A stretch of 37,564 nt of DNA from Kitasatospora sp. MAP5-34 (GCF_029894335.1 NZ_JARXZC010000053.1:1-37564), one strand, 5' to 3'. Counted from the stretch's first letter, positions 18,563 through 26,392 are shown. The notes: generated by a model from the letters alone, not told the origin. Numbers and translations: made by a program.

Positions 18563-19642
18563 TCACGGCTGGGGCCAGAGCGAGAAGATGCCGATCAGGC
18601 GCTCGGTGAGCTCCTCGCGGAGCTCGCGCCAGCGGTGGCCGCCGGTGCGGCGGGCTTCGGTGGCCAGGTCGTAGGCGTGGCCGCCGGTCTCGGGCAGGCA
18701 GGCGAACATCTGCAGCAGGGCGGAGGTGTCGTCGTCCGATCCGGAGTCGGTGTCGGCTGCGAGCAGGGCCCGGATGTCGTCGGGCGGCAGGGCGGCGGTG
18801 ATTCCGGAGCCGGGGATGCTCTTGCTCATCTTGGGCAGGCCGCCGAGGCCGGGGATCATCTTGGTGTAGATGCCGGAGAGGCGGTCGGCGGGCAGGCCCC
18901 AGCGTTCGGCTCCGCGCCGGGCGAGTGCCACGTACTTGTGCTCGTCGACGCCGAGGGAGACGAGGACGTGGCGGTCCTGGGCGAGCAGGTGGACGAAGTC
19001 GGCGGCCATGAGGAGGGTGGCCTGCTTCATGCCGTAGGTGAGGTGGTCGAAGACACCGTGGTTGCGGTAGAGGCCGGAGAGGTCCTCCTCGGCCCAGCTG
19101 AAGTCGGCGTCGTCCAGGTGGCGGGAGAGCAGGAAGGCCGTGGCCAGGACGTCGGTGTTGCCCTCCTGTCGACGAAGGACTCCGCACTGCTCGTCGAAGC
19201 CGAGCCGGCGTACGAACTCCTCGTACTGGTCGGCCAGTCGACGGACTTCGGCCAGCGGGGTGCGGCGGGCGTTGTAGGAGTCGAGGTCGCCGAGCACGAT
19301 CTGGACGTGCAGTCCGTGCTGCTGGAGCGTGACGGCGCGCAGGAGTTGGAAGACGGTGCCGGCGTGCGGCGGCCCGCCGAGGCCGACACCGGTGGTCACG
19401 GTGGCCGGCTTCCCGCTGGCGACGGCGGTCGCGAAGGCCCGCGCTCCGGTGTGGCACATCCACTTGGTGCGCAGGTCGTCCGGGCTCAGGTCCGCGAGCG
19501 GGAAGTCGATGGCGCCGAGGGCGGGTTCGGCGTCGGCCTCCAGGATGACGCTGCCATTGGCGGCAAGGGTGGCCTCGGGCGCGATGCGCTCGTAGTTGTG
19601 GCTGGCGATGACGTCGTCGTAGTACGCGGAGTCGAACTTCAT
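18563..19642 (-). CDS. TrpRS-like aminoacyl-tRNA synthetase homologue
   Basis: A 359-aa class I synthetase-fold protein, closest in look to archaeal/eukaryotic-type TrpRS. The HIGH-equivalent is PPHAG at 91-95 (GVGLGGPPHAGTVFQL), so the second His is lost. KMSKS is intact at 271-275 and is followed by IPGSGI and a PPDDIRALL segment like that after the signature loop in TrpRS. VLGDLDSYNARR and GVDEHKYVALARR form the body. The protein is short and shows little room for an anticodon-binding domain. It sits mid-operon with 4-base coupling to the radical SAM gene, so it is more likely an amino-acid-activating or transferring biosynthetic enzyme than a housekeeping synthetase. Specificity for tryptophan is not established. 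Confidence 0.8.
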   Translation of the reverse strand: MKFDSAYYDDVIASHNYERIAPEATLAANGSVILEADAEPALGAIDFPLADLSPDDLRTKWMCHTGARAFATAVASGKPATVTTGVGLGGPPHAGTVFQLLRAVTLQQHGLHVQIVLGDLDSYNARRTPLAEVRRLADQYEEFVRRLGFDEQCGVLRRQEGNTDVLATAFLLSRHLDDADFSWAEEDLSGLYRNHGVFDHLTYGMKQATLLMAADFVHLLAQDRHVLVSLGVDEHKYVALARRGAERWGLPADRLSGIYTKMIPGLGGLPKMSKSIPGSGITAALPPDDIRALLAADTDSGSDDDTSALLQMFACLPETGGHAYDLATEARRTGGHRWRELREELTERLIGIFSLWPQP

Positions 19643-20568
19643 GGTGCGGTCACTTCCTTCTCCGAGGAGGTCGCGGTGGAGGTGCCGGTGGTGGAACGTG
19701 ATGCGAAGGCCCGGCGGACGAGGGGCTCGAAGCCGTCACTGAGGAGGTTGCCGAGGACGGTGTTGCTGGGCGCGGCCACGCTGCCGAGATCGGCGGTGAC
19801 GGTGCCGTCGGCCAGGACCCAGACCCGGAAGGGGTAGGGGTCCTCGGCAGCGCGGGTCGGCTGGTCGTACACCTGGATGCCGGTGCCGGACAGCAGGCCG
19901 CGGACGTGGGCGACGGCCTCGGTGAACGCCTCGCGGTCGTAGGCGTAGAGGTCGGCCTTACGGGAGTTGGCGCGGCCGATCGGCCGGTACTGGGAGATCA
20001 GCCAGTACTCCACCGGCGTGCGGGCCGCGAGGCCAGTGATCGTTTCGGCGAGGCTGGGAAGGGTGGCCAGGGAGGCGGCCGTGGTGAACGTATTGAAGGC
20101 CAGGCGGCGCCGGTCAGAGACGAGCAGAGCGATGTTGGCCTGGAAGGCGGCGAAGTAACCGCTACCGCGGAACCAGTCGGCGCTCTGCCCGTCGGGGCCG
20201 TCAACGGCCAGGGAGTAGAGGGTGACGTGGTCGCGCAGGGCCGCGTAGCGGTCGGCGAGTAGGAGACCGTTGGTGTGCAGGTTGGTCTCGAAGCCTGCGG
20301 CTTGGGCGTGCTGGAGTGCGGGCTCCAGGTGGTTGTCGTAGGGCATGACCGGGTCGCCGCCGGTGAAGACGATCCGGTGGGCGTCCGACTCGGCGCGGAC
20401 ACGGTCGATGACGCGGCGGACGGTGGCCTCATCGGTGTGCACGCGGTTGCGTTCGCGGTAGCAGAAGCGGCATACCCCTGGAGATTCGGCCGTCTTGGGC
20501 AGATCCCACGCGTTGCAGTCGGTGTTGAGGACCAGGTGCACGATGCCGAGTTCGTCGCGGGTCAGCAT
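19639..20568 (-). CDS. Radical SAM protein with CX14CX2C cluster motif
   Basis: A 309-aa radical SAM enzyme. The Fe-S ligands are C18, C33 and C36 (DCNAW... GVCRFCYR), spaced CX14CX2C instead of CX3CX2C. They are the only cysteines in the protein, so there is no SPASM or auxiliary cluster. The SAM-binding GGE-type motif is FTGGDPVMP, and TNLHTNGLLL follows as expected for the partial TIM barrel. The ATG overlaps the TrpD-like stop by 7 bases (ATGCTGA), and the gene's own stop overlaps the TrpRS-like start by 4. It is probably the key radical chemistry step of the operon; peptide or small-molecule substrate is undetermined. Confidence 0.85.
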   Translation of the reverse strand: MLTRDELGIVHLVLNTDCNAWDLPKTAESPGVCRFCYRERNRVHTDEATVRRVIDRVRAESDAHRIVFTGGDPVMPYDNHLEPALQHAQAAGFETNLHTNGLLLADRYAALRDHVTLYSLAVDGPDGQSADWFRGSGYFAAFQANIALLVSDRRRLAFNTFTTAASLATLPSLAETITGLAARTPVEYWLISQYRPIGRANSRKADLYAYDREAFTEAVAHVRGLLSGTGIQVYDQPTRAAEDPYPFRVWVLADGTVTADLGSVAAPSNTVLGNLLSDGFEPLVRRAFASRSTTGTSTATSSEKEVTAP

Positions 20569-21806
20569 GCGGTCGTCTCCCTGCCGGAGGACGGAACGGC
20601 GAGGCGCCCGAAGGCGGGGACGTTCTGGGGCGAGCGACGCGGGGCGGACACGGTCGAGGTGGCCCGGTGGTCGCCGGGGAGTCGCAGAAGGGCATCGACC
20701 GTGCGCGGGGCGCCGCCGGTGAGGGATACGAAACGGCGCAGGGTGTCCAGGGCGGCACCGTCGTCCAGGACAGCATGCGCGGTGTCCAGGCCAGCCCACA
20801 GGGTGGGGACTGCGCGGGCGGTCAGCATGAGTACAGCCGCGTTGAGGGCGACCGTGCGCCGGGCCACTGCCGGGGCGCGGCTGGCGAGGAGGCGCACGAC
20901 GGCTGCGACGTTGGCGCGCGGATCGGTGCGCTGCGCGAGGGATCCGAGGTCGACGAGGGGGGCCACGGCACCGGCGGCCTTGGCGACAGCGCGCCCGAAC
21001 TCCGGGTCTTCCTGGCCAGCTGTCAGGCGGCAGACGCGGATGGTGCCGCCGGGGATGAGCTCGTCGACCTGACTGCCAGGTACGGGTGAGGAGTTGACGA
21101 CGGTGACGTCGCCGAGGCCGAGCCGGTACAGCAACCGCGCGGACACCCCGACCGCCGGGTGGGACAGGCCGTAGACGAAGCCCTGGCAGGCCACCGGGCT
21201 CAGCAGGGCTGGGAAGCCCAGGCTCAGGGCGTGCACGGCCTGGAAGCGTCCGCCATAGCGTCGGTCGAATTCCGGTACCCGGTTCTCGATGGAGAAGAAC
21301 CCGAAGCCGCACTCCCCCGCGATGTCCACCATGGCCTGCGCCGGTACGGTCTCGCAGCGCGCGCCCACCACGTCCATGAAGTCCCGGGAGCCGGTCCGGG
21401 AGGAGGCGCTGCGCGAGCCGAGCTTCGCGATGTGCGCGCCGCCGGCCGCAGCGACCAACGCGGCAGCCGAGCTGAGGTTGATCGTCTTGTACGTCTTCTT
21501 CCCGCTGCCGGTGTAGCCGACCAGCCGGACCCCGGACGGTGGTGTTAAGGACTCCCAGGACCTGCGGTCCAGCGTGCTGGCGGCCCGGATCGCAGCCTCC
21601 ACCTCGGCCGGACGCGGCCCGCGCAGGAGCAGGCCGGTCAGCACGCTGCCGAGCATCACGTCACGGGTCGGACCGGCGGGCAGTCCGAGCAGCTGCAGCA
21701 GACCGTTGTGGACCTCGGGCGGGGAGATGTCGGCAGAGGAGTTGACCTGGTGCACAAGCGAGGGGATGGAGACGGGCCGCGGAGGGGGGACGGAGGATGA
21801 GTGCAT
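20562..21806 (-). CDS. TrpD-like phosphoribosyltransferase / nucleoside-phosphorylase-fold protein
   Basis: A 414-aa homologue of anthranilate phosphoribosyltransferase. The fold signature is recognisable but changed at the PRPP-binding loops. The usual GTGGD site reads GYTGSGKKTYK (97-107), NISTA reads NLSSA (110-114), and KHGNRAVSS reads KLGSRSASS (128-136). The helical N-terminal domain (LLGLPAGPTRDVMLGSVLTG) and a family-like C-terminal domain (DELIPGGTIRVCRLTAG) are present, then an extended tail. The start ATG 21806 is preceded by GGGAG. It is 22 bp downstream of the alcohol dehydrogenase. It could form a glycosidic bond from PRPP to a non-anthranilate acceptor; this is an inference from fold only. 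Confidence 0.75.
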   Translation of the reverse strand: MHSSSVPPPRPVSIPSLVHQVNSSADISPPEVHNGLLQLLGLPAGPTRDVMLGSVLTGLLLRGPRPAEVEAAIRAASTLDRRSWESLTPPSGVRLVGYTGSGKKTYKTINLSSAAALVAAAGGAHIAKLGSRSASSRTGSRDFMDVVGARCETVPAQAMVDIAGECGFGFFSIENRVPEFDRRYGGRFQAVHALSLGFPALLSPVACQGFVYGLSHPAVGVSARLLYRLGLGDVTVVNSSPVPGSQVDELIPGGTIRVCRLTAGQEDPEFGRAVAKAAGAVAPLVDLGSLAQRTDPRANVAAVVRLLASRAPAVARRTVALNAAVLMLTARAVPTLWAGLDTAHAVLDDGAALDTLRRFVSLTGGAPRTVDALLRLPGDHRATSTVSAPRRSPQNVPAFGRLAVPSSGRETTAC

Positions 21807-21828
21807 GGTGGAACTCCCAGGGGTGCGG

Positions 21829-22887
21829 TCAGCGGCGGAAAGTGAGCAGGACTTTCGGCGGGCGGTGTGCGGCATCGGGGTGGAGCGCGGCCAGGGCGTC
21901 AGGCAGCCGAGCGAGCGGGTAGCGGGTGGAAGTGAGGGCCGTAGCCCATGCGCTGTCTGCCGCTTGGACGAGGAGCTGGAGGGCGTCCCGGAAGTCGTCG
22001 CCATTGTTCGCGCGGCAGTGGGAGTACGAGCCCCTGAGGGTGATCGAGCGCCGGAACACCTCGCGCAACGGAGTGGATAGCTTCACCTGCGGGGCGTAGG
22101 CGTTCTGGACGAGGATCGTCCCGCCGTCCCGTACTGCTTCCAGGGCCTGGAGCAGCGGGGCGGCCGAGTGCCCGGACGCGGCGTCGACCACCGCGTCACA
22201 CGTACCTGCTGGAAGCCCAGACTCAGGGCAGACGGTGACGCCGGTGTCGGCCAGCAGAGTGCGGAGCCGTTCCTCCTGGCCCGGCCTGCGGGTGGCGAGG
22301 AAGACGTCCCACCCGGATCGGGCCGCGCTGACGGCGGTGCAGATACCCAGGGTGCCCGCACCGATGACCCCGAGGCGGCCTGCGCGAGAGGAAGCTGGTG
22401 CGGGCAGGCCGCACCGCACGCCGTGCAGGGCGACCGCCACCGGATCGGCAAGGACGAACACCGCCGGATCCGCCGCGCCGGAAGTCAGCGGTACAGCGTT
22501 CCGCACGGGAACGCGGACGGATTCGGCCAGACCGCCGGGCAGGTCCCAGCCGACGCGCCGTAGGCCGGGGCACAAGTGGAGGCGGCCCAGGGCACACTCG
22601 GCACATCCTTCGCAGCCGACCAGTGGGTTGACCGCGACCCAGGTGCCGGTGCGGGTGTCGATGCCGACGACCTCGTGGCCGGGAACCCATCCTTCGGGCA
22701 GCGGCCCGCACCAGGCATCCGAACAGAGCTTGCCGGTGTCGCTGCCGCACAGGCCCGAGAACCGCACCCGGACCTCCGTCGTCCCGGCATTCGTCGCGGA
22801 TGCGGCGCGGCGCACGGGTGCAAGGCGCGGCGAACGGCTCGTCCCGTCCAACCGGGCCTCCCAGACGAGCGTGTCGACGCCGGTCAC
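21829..22887 (-). CDS. Zinc-dependent alcohol dehydrogenase
   Basis: A 352-aa medium-chain dehydrogenase. Catalytic zinc ligands appear in GLCGSD and PGHEVVG. The structural zinc motif is CEGCAECALGRLHLC. The NAD(P)-binding Rossmann motif is GVIGAGTLGICTAVSAA. The GTG start forms a GTGA overlap with the HAD gene stop. It likely oxidises a hydroxyl of a pathway intermediate, for example a sugar or ribosyl alcohol if the TrpD-like enzyme supplies one; that order is speculative. Confidence 0.88.
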   Translation of the reverse strand: MTGVDTLVWEARLDGTSRSPRLAPVRRAASATNAGTTEVRVRFSGLCGSDTGKLCSDAWCGPLPEGWVPGHEVVGIDTRTGTWVAVNPLVGCEGCAECALGRLHLCPGLRRVGWDLPGGLAESVRVPVRNAVPLTSGAADPAVFVLADPVAVALHGVRCGLPAPASSRAGRLGVIGAGTLGICTAVSAARSGWDVFLATRRPGQEERLRTLLADTGVTVCPESGLPAGTCDAVVDAASGHSAAPLLQALEAVRDGGTILVQNAYAPQVKLSTPLREVFRRSITLRGSYSHCRANNGDDFRDALQLLVQAADSAWATALTSTRYPLARLPDALAALHPDAAHRPPKVLLTFRR

Positions 22888-23702
22888 CGGACGTACCCCC
22901 GGCTCAGCCTCGCGATGCCCAGCCAGGTCGGCAGGTACTCGACGGACCGCAGCGTGACCCCCGGCCAGTCCTTCGCCTGGTCCCCGAAGGCCAGCGCGGC
23001 CGTGCCTCCGCGTCGTTCCACACGGACCGCCCGCATCCTGCAGCGCAGTGCCCCGACCAGCTCCGAACCGCCGCCGTCGCCGCAGTACAGCACCGAATCC
23101 GCTGCACACCCGAGGCGCTCCACAACCTCCGCGTACAGATGCTGGGCTGGCTTCACCGCCCCCTCGCGGCAGCTAAACAGCGCTACGTCGAACTGTGCGG
23201 CGAGCACTGAGCGGTCCCACGCCTCGGCAACGTCGGGGGCCGCGTCGCTCAACAGGCCCAGCCGCAGCCCGGACCGCCGCAACGCCTCGAGACTCTCCAG
23301 CACTGAAGCGTCAGGACGAAGTCGCTGCGGAGCCAGCCGACGCAGCGCTGACTCCATCCGAGGCACGTATCCGGCCGGTGCCCCGCACAGTTCAGCGAGG
23401 TGGGCAGCGATCTCACCGGTTGTACGCAGCGTCCCGTCATGGCGGGCCTGCCAACTACCCCCGAGCGCCTGGTCGGCGAGCGGGTCCGACACGCGCAGCG
23501 CGGTGGCGATCTCCCGCACGGCCTGCGCGCGCTCACGGCTGTCCGGGGCGGGGACCAAGGTGCCGAAGAGGTCCAGGACCACGGCGGTGGGGCGCCACGT
23601 GGAAGACTCCGCGGCTGCGGTCGGCATCAGCTCCAGGAGCCCGGTCGGCTCGGCGTTGCTGTCGCCGATCGTCACGTCTGAGACGTCGATCGAGGCGTTC
23701 AT
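22884..23702 (-). CDS. HAD-superfamily hydrolase
   Basis: A 272-aa HAD-fold protein. Motif I is VVLDLFGTL with nucleophile D44. The +2 position is F46, not Asp, so the usual phosphatase acid/base is missing, as in some dehalogenase-like HADs. Later motifs are GLLSDAAPD, GAVKPAQHLY (Lys) and LYCGDGGGSEL. A cap segment lies between motifs I and II, with ~40 extra residues at the N-terminus. Its ATG overlaps the stop of the upstream 53-residue peptide gene by 4 bases. Function may be hydrolysis of a phosphate or another group in the pathway, and the altered motif I leaves this open. Confidence 0.85.
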   Translation of the reverse strand: MNASIDVSDVTIGDSNAEPTGLLELMPTAAAESSTWRPTAVVLDLFGTLVPAPDSRERAQAVREIATALRVSDPLADQALGGSWQARHDGTLRTTGEIAAHLAELCGAPAGYVPRMESALRRLAPQRLRPDASVLESLEALRRSGLRLGLLSDAAPDVAEAWDRSVLAAQFDVALFSCREGAVKPAQHLYAEVVERLGCAADSVLYCGDGGGSELVGALRCRMRAVRVERRGGTAALAFGDQAKDWPGVTLRSVEYLPTWLGIARLSRGYVR

Positions 23703-23860
23703 GAGCGAGGTCGCCCTTCAGCCGTCCGGACGGCAGGCACCGTACTTCGCCTTCCGGGGAGCTCGAACAGAGCGAGCTTCTCGAAGTTGTGGTCGAGCAC
23801 CGCGCCGAACCGCTCGAGAGTGCGGCGGCTGTTCTGGACGGTCGTGCTGACGCGTTCCAT
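23699..23860 (-). CDS. Small 53-residue peptide, first gene of the operon (possible precursor or scaffold)
   Basis: A 53-aa peptide with a good Shine-Dalgarno (GGGGAG 7 bases upstream of ATG 23860) and a 4-base ATGA overlap to the HAD gene; these two features mark it as a real gene. The N-terminal ~36 residues are amphipathic and leader-like (RTLERFGAVLDHN, FEKLALFELPG). The C-terminal ~17 residues are basic and lack Cys and aromatics (RRSTVPAVRTAEGRPRS). Position first in an operon with a radical SAM enzyme and an aaRS-like enzyme suggests a ribosomal peptide substrate, or a carrier to which an amino acid is added. I do not recognise the family, and no RRE or LanB-like partner is seen. Confidence 0.7.
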   Translation of the reverse strand: MERVSTTVQNSRRTLERFGAVLDHNFEKLALFELPGRRSTVPAVRTAEGRPRS

Positions 23861-24119
23861 GACGTGCTCCCCTTCGTGGTCGAGTAGGCCGTGGCCTGGC
23901 TCCGTGCGTGCGGAATCAGCCCCAGTGCGAGGCGCAGGACCTCGGATCGGGGTGAACGGTGGATCAGTGGATGCGTCGAACTCCCTCCACATCGCGGCAG
24001 TAGCGGTGTGTAATGGATCGCGAACGCTTGAGAGACATTCAGCCGTGCCACGGATGGCCTGACCAGTACCGGCAATCGGACAACGGTCGCTGTCCACAAG
24101 AGACGCCTCGGGGGACCAA
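23861..24119. promoter_or_regulatory. Divergent control region between the biosynthetic operon and the XRE regulator gene
   Basis: A 259-bp gap between the diverging peptide-gene start (minus) and XRE start (plus). It must carry promoters for both. A small palindrome CCGTGcCACGG lies at 24043-24053. I cannot place -35/-10 hexamers with confidence. The adjacent XRE regulator is the natural candidate to bind here. Confidence 0.5.
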
Positions 24120-25511
24120 ATGCCGCGACCGCCAAAGCCTTTGGACCCGACCCGGTCGGCAGCGCACTGGCTTGGCGCCGAACTCCGGCACTGGCGAGAG
24201 CTACGCAAGCTGAGCCAGGACGAACTCGGCGCGCTCGTACACCTCAGCGGCGACTTGATCAGCAAGTTCGAGCGGGCCGAGCGCCCTTGCAAGCTCCGGC
24301 ACGCCACGGCGCTGGACGCCGCACTGGACACCGGCGGCGTTCTCTCGCGAAGCGTCGCGCTCGCCGAGGCTGAAATGGACAACCGCTCCCGGGAAATGGA
24401 CAACTCGCCCAGCAGGACCACAATCCCTCCCCGACGGGCCGGGGCCGGGGGCACGCTGGAGGGACCGCTGTCTGCCCCCGAGTGGAACGAGTCCATTCCC
24501 ATGGAACGACGGAACTTCCTTGCCGCGACCAGCACAGCTCTCGCGGCCGGTCCCCTGCTCCAGCTGATGAACGCCGCGCCAGCTGCCGCCGCACCCTCCG
24601 TGGTGCGGCCCGCCGACGTCGAGCAGATCCGCGCGGCTGCGACCACCCTGCGCAGTTGGGACAACCTCTACGGCGGTGCGGGTGTGGTCCGCGATACCGC
24701 CCTCGCCCAACTCCGTTGGGCGGGTGGCCTGCTGAACAGCAGCTGCCCGGCACCGCTCAAGGCCGACCTGTTCAGCGCTGTCAGCCGCCTGGCCACGGTC
24801 GTCGGTGCCTCGGCCTTCGACGCCTTCGCCCACGACGACGCCCACCGGCTCTTCGCCTTCGCCACGTCGTGCGCCGAGGAAGTGGACAACTGGCCACTGC
24901 GCGCCATCTCCTACAACCTGCGCTCCCGGCAGGCCACCTGGCGAGGCGATCCGGACTCCGGACTCACCCTCGCCGAACTCGGCCTCGCCCGAGCGGACCG
25001 TCTCTCGCCCGCCGAGCGATCCATGCTCCACAACGCCCGCGCTCGGGCTCTGGCGAAGATGGGCCGCACCCAGCAGACGCTGACCTCGATCGGCTTGTCC
25101 GACGACTCCTTCGCCTCAGTCGTCCCCACTGACGAGGGGTCGTGGATGGCCTACTACGACAGCGCGCAGCACCACGGCGACACCGGCCACGCTCTGTTCG
25201 ACCTCGCGCTTGCCGGCCACCCTCCGCAGGGAGCCCTCCGTAGGCTGCGAACCGCCGTCGACAGCCACGGCGACGGATTCGCCAGGTCGCGCACCTTCTC
25301 CCGAACCAAACTGGCCACCCTCCGGATGGCCGCCGGCGATCCCGAACAGGCCCTGGCCGACGGGCGTACTGCACTCGCCGAGGTGAGCCAGCTCCGCTCG
25401 CTGCGGGCCAACCACGAACTGGGCGAGCTGGGCCGCGTCGCCCACCGCCACCGCACGATCCCCGATATCCGGGACCTGCGCGAGCAGATCACCTCTACGG
25501 TGGCTGTGTGA
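24120..25511 (+). CDS. XRE-family regulator with TPR-like C-terminal region
   Basis: A 463-aa regulator. The helix-turn-helix is at about 17-75 (LRKLSQDELGALVHLSGDLISKFERAE in pieces). A linker of ~50 residues is followed by a Tat-like stretch (ERRNFLAATSTALAAG, RR at 130-131) inside the protein. The C-terminal ~300 residues are helical repeats of TPR type. This mixture is common in Streptomyces XRE regulators, and the RR segment is probably not an export signal after a DNA-binding domain. The start ATG 24120 has GGGG at -10. It is divergent from the biosynthetic operon and shares a GTGA overlap with the kinase-like gene. It likely controls both directions. Confidence 0.85.
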   Translation: MPRPPKPLDPTRSAAHWLGAELRHWRELRKLSQDELGALVHLSGDLISKFERAERPCKLRHATALDAALDTGGVLSRSVALAEAEMDNRSREMDNSPSRTTIPPRRAGAGGTLEGPLSAPEWNESIPMERRNFLAATSTALAAGPLLQLMNAAPAAAAPSVVRPADVEQIRAAATTLRSWDNLYGGAGVVRDTALAQLRWAGGLLNSSCPAPLKADLFSAVSRLATVVGASAFDAFAHDDAHRLFAFATSCAEEVDNWPLRAISYNLRSRQATWRGDPDSGLTLAELGLARADRLSPAERSMLHNARARALAKMGRTQQTLTSIGLSDDSFASVVPTDEGSWMAYYDSAQHHGDTGHALFDLALAGHPPQGALRRLRTAVDSHGDGFARSRTFSRTKLATLRMAAGDPEQALADGRTALAEVSQLRSLRANHELGELGRVAHRHRTIPDIRDLREQITSTVAV

Positions 25512-26392
25512 CCAGCGTTGACGACTCCCACGCAATACTGCTGAAGGCCTGTGCCGCCGCAAGCCTGTCAGCGGACCAGGCCGAACCCATTCGCATCGGG
25601 GAGAACGCCCTGTGGCGCCTCCGCCACCAGGTCGTCGTCCGCATCGGCCGCCCCGGGCAGTGGGACGCCGCCGTCCGAGAGCTCGCGGTCGCCCGCTGGC
25701 TGCGCACGTGCGAGATCCCGGCCGTACGCCCGCTCGACCATCTGCGCGAGCCCCTGGACGTCGCGGGCAGCCCGGTGACCTTCTGGCACGAGCTGCCCGC
25801 GCACCGCCCCGGTACCGCCGCCGACATCGCACCACTCCTCCGACGCCTCCACGAACTCCCCATCCCATCCTTCCCGTTGGGTCGGCTCGACCCGTTCGTC
25901 CGCCTCGCCGAACGGATCGATGGCGCGGCCACACTCGACGACGAACAGCGGCAGTGGCTTCGCGGTCGCCTCACCGACCTCCGCTCGGCCTGGTCGAGCC
26001 TCCCTGCCGGCTACCCGGCGAGCGTGATCCATGGCGACGCCTGGGGTGGCAACGTTGCGGTCACCCCCACGACCGTCTATCTCCTGGACTTTGAACGGAC
26101 CTCCCACGGGCCGCCCGAGTGGGACCTGACCGCCACCGCCGTTGGGCACGGCACCTTCGGCACAGTTACCGACGAGCAGTACACGGCATTCTGCGAGGCG
26201 TACGGCGCCGACGTGACCACCTGGGCCGGCTATACGATCCTGCGCGACATCCGCGAGCTCCGGGTCACCTGCTTCGCCCTCCAGCACGCCGCCGCCGACC
26301 CGCGCCACTACGGGCAGGAAGCCCACCACCGACTCGCATGCCTGAGGGGACAGTCTGGGCCGCGCCCTTGGGGTTGGTCTGCCGTCGGTTAA
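25508..26392 (+). CDS. Aminoglycoside/choline-kinase-like phosphotransferase (APH family)
   Basis: A 294-aa kinase-like protein. The catalytic loop is HGDAWGGNV at 175-183 and the metal-binding DFE begins at D194 (LLDFERTSHGPPEWDLT). The N-lobe is short, with RLRHQVVVRIG as the probable nucleotide-binding strand. The GTG start overlaps the XRE stop by 4 bases. The APH fold covers antibiotic kinases, choline kinases and homoserine kinase-like enzymes; substrate is unknown. XRE-APH-Nudix triplets are frequent in Streptomyces, so a direct role in resistance to the neighbouring cluster's product is possible but unproved. Confidence 0.85.
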   Translation: MTSVDDSHAILLKACAAASLSADQAEPIRIGENALWRLRHQVVVRIGRPGQWDAAVRELAVARWLRTCEIPAVRPLDHLREPLDVAGSPVTFWHELPAHRPGTAADIAPLLRRLHELPIPSFPLGRLDPFVRLAERIDGAATLDDEQRQWLRGRLTDLRSAWSSLPAGYPASVIHGDAWGGNVAVTPTTVYLLDFERTSHGPPEWDLTATAVGHGTFGTVTDEQYTAFCEAYGADVTTWAGYTILRDIRELRVTCFALQHAAADPRHYGQEAHHRLACLRGQSGPRPWGWSAVG

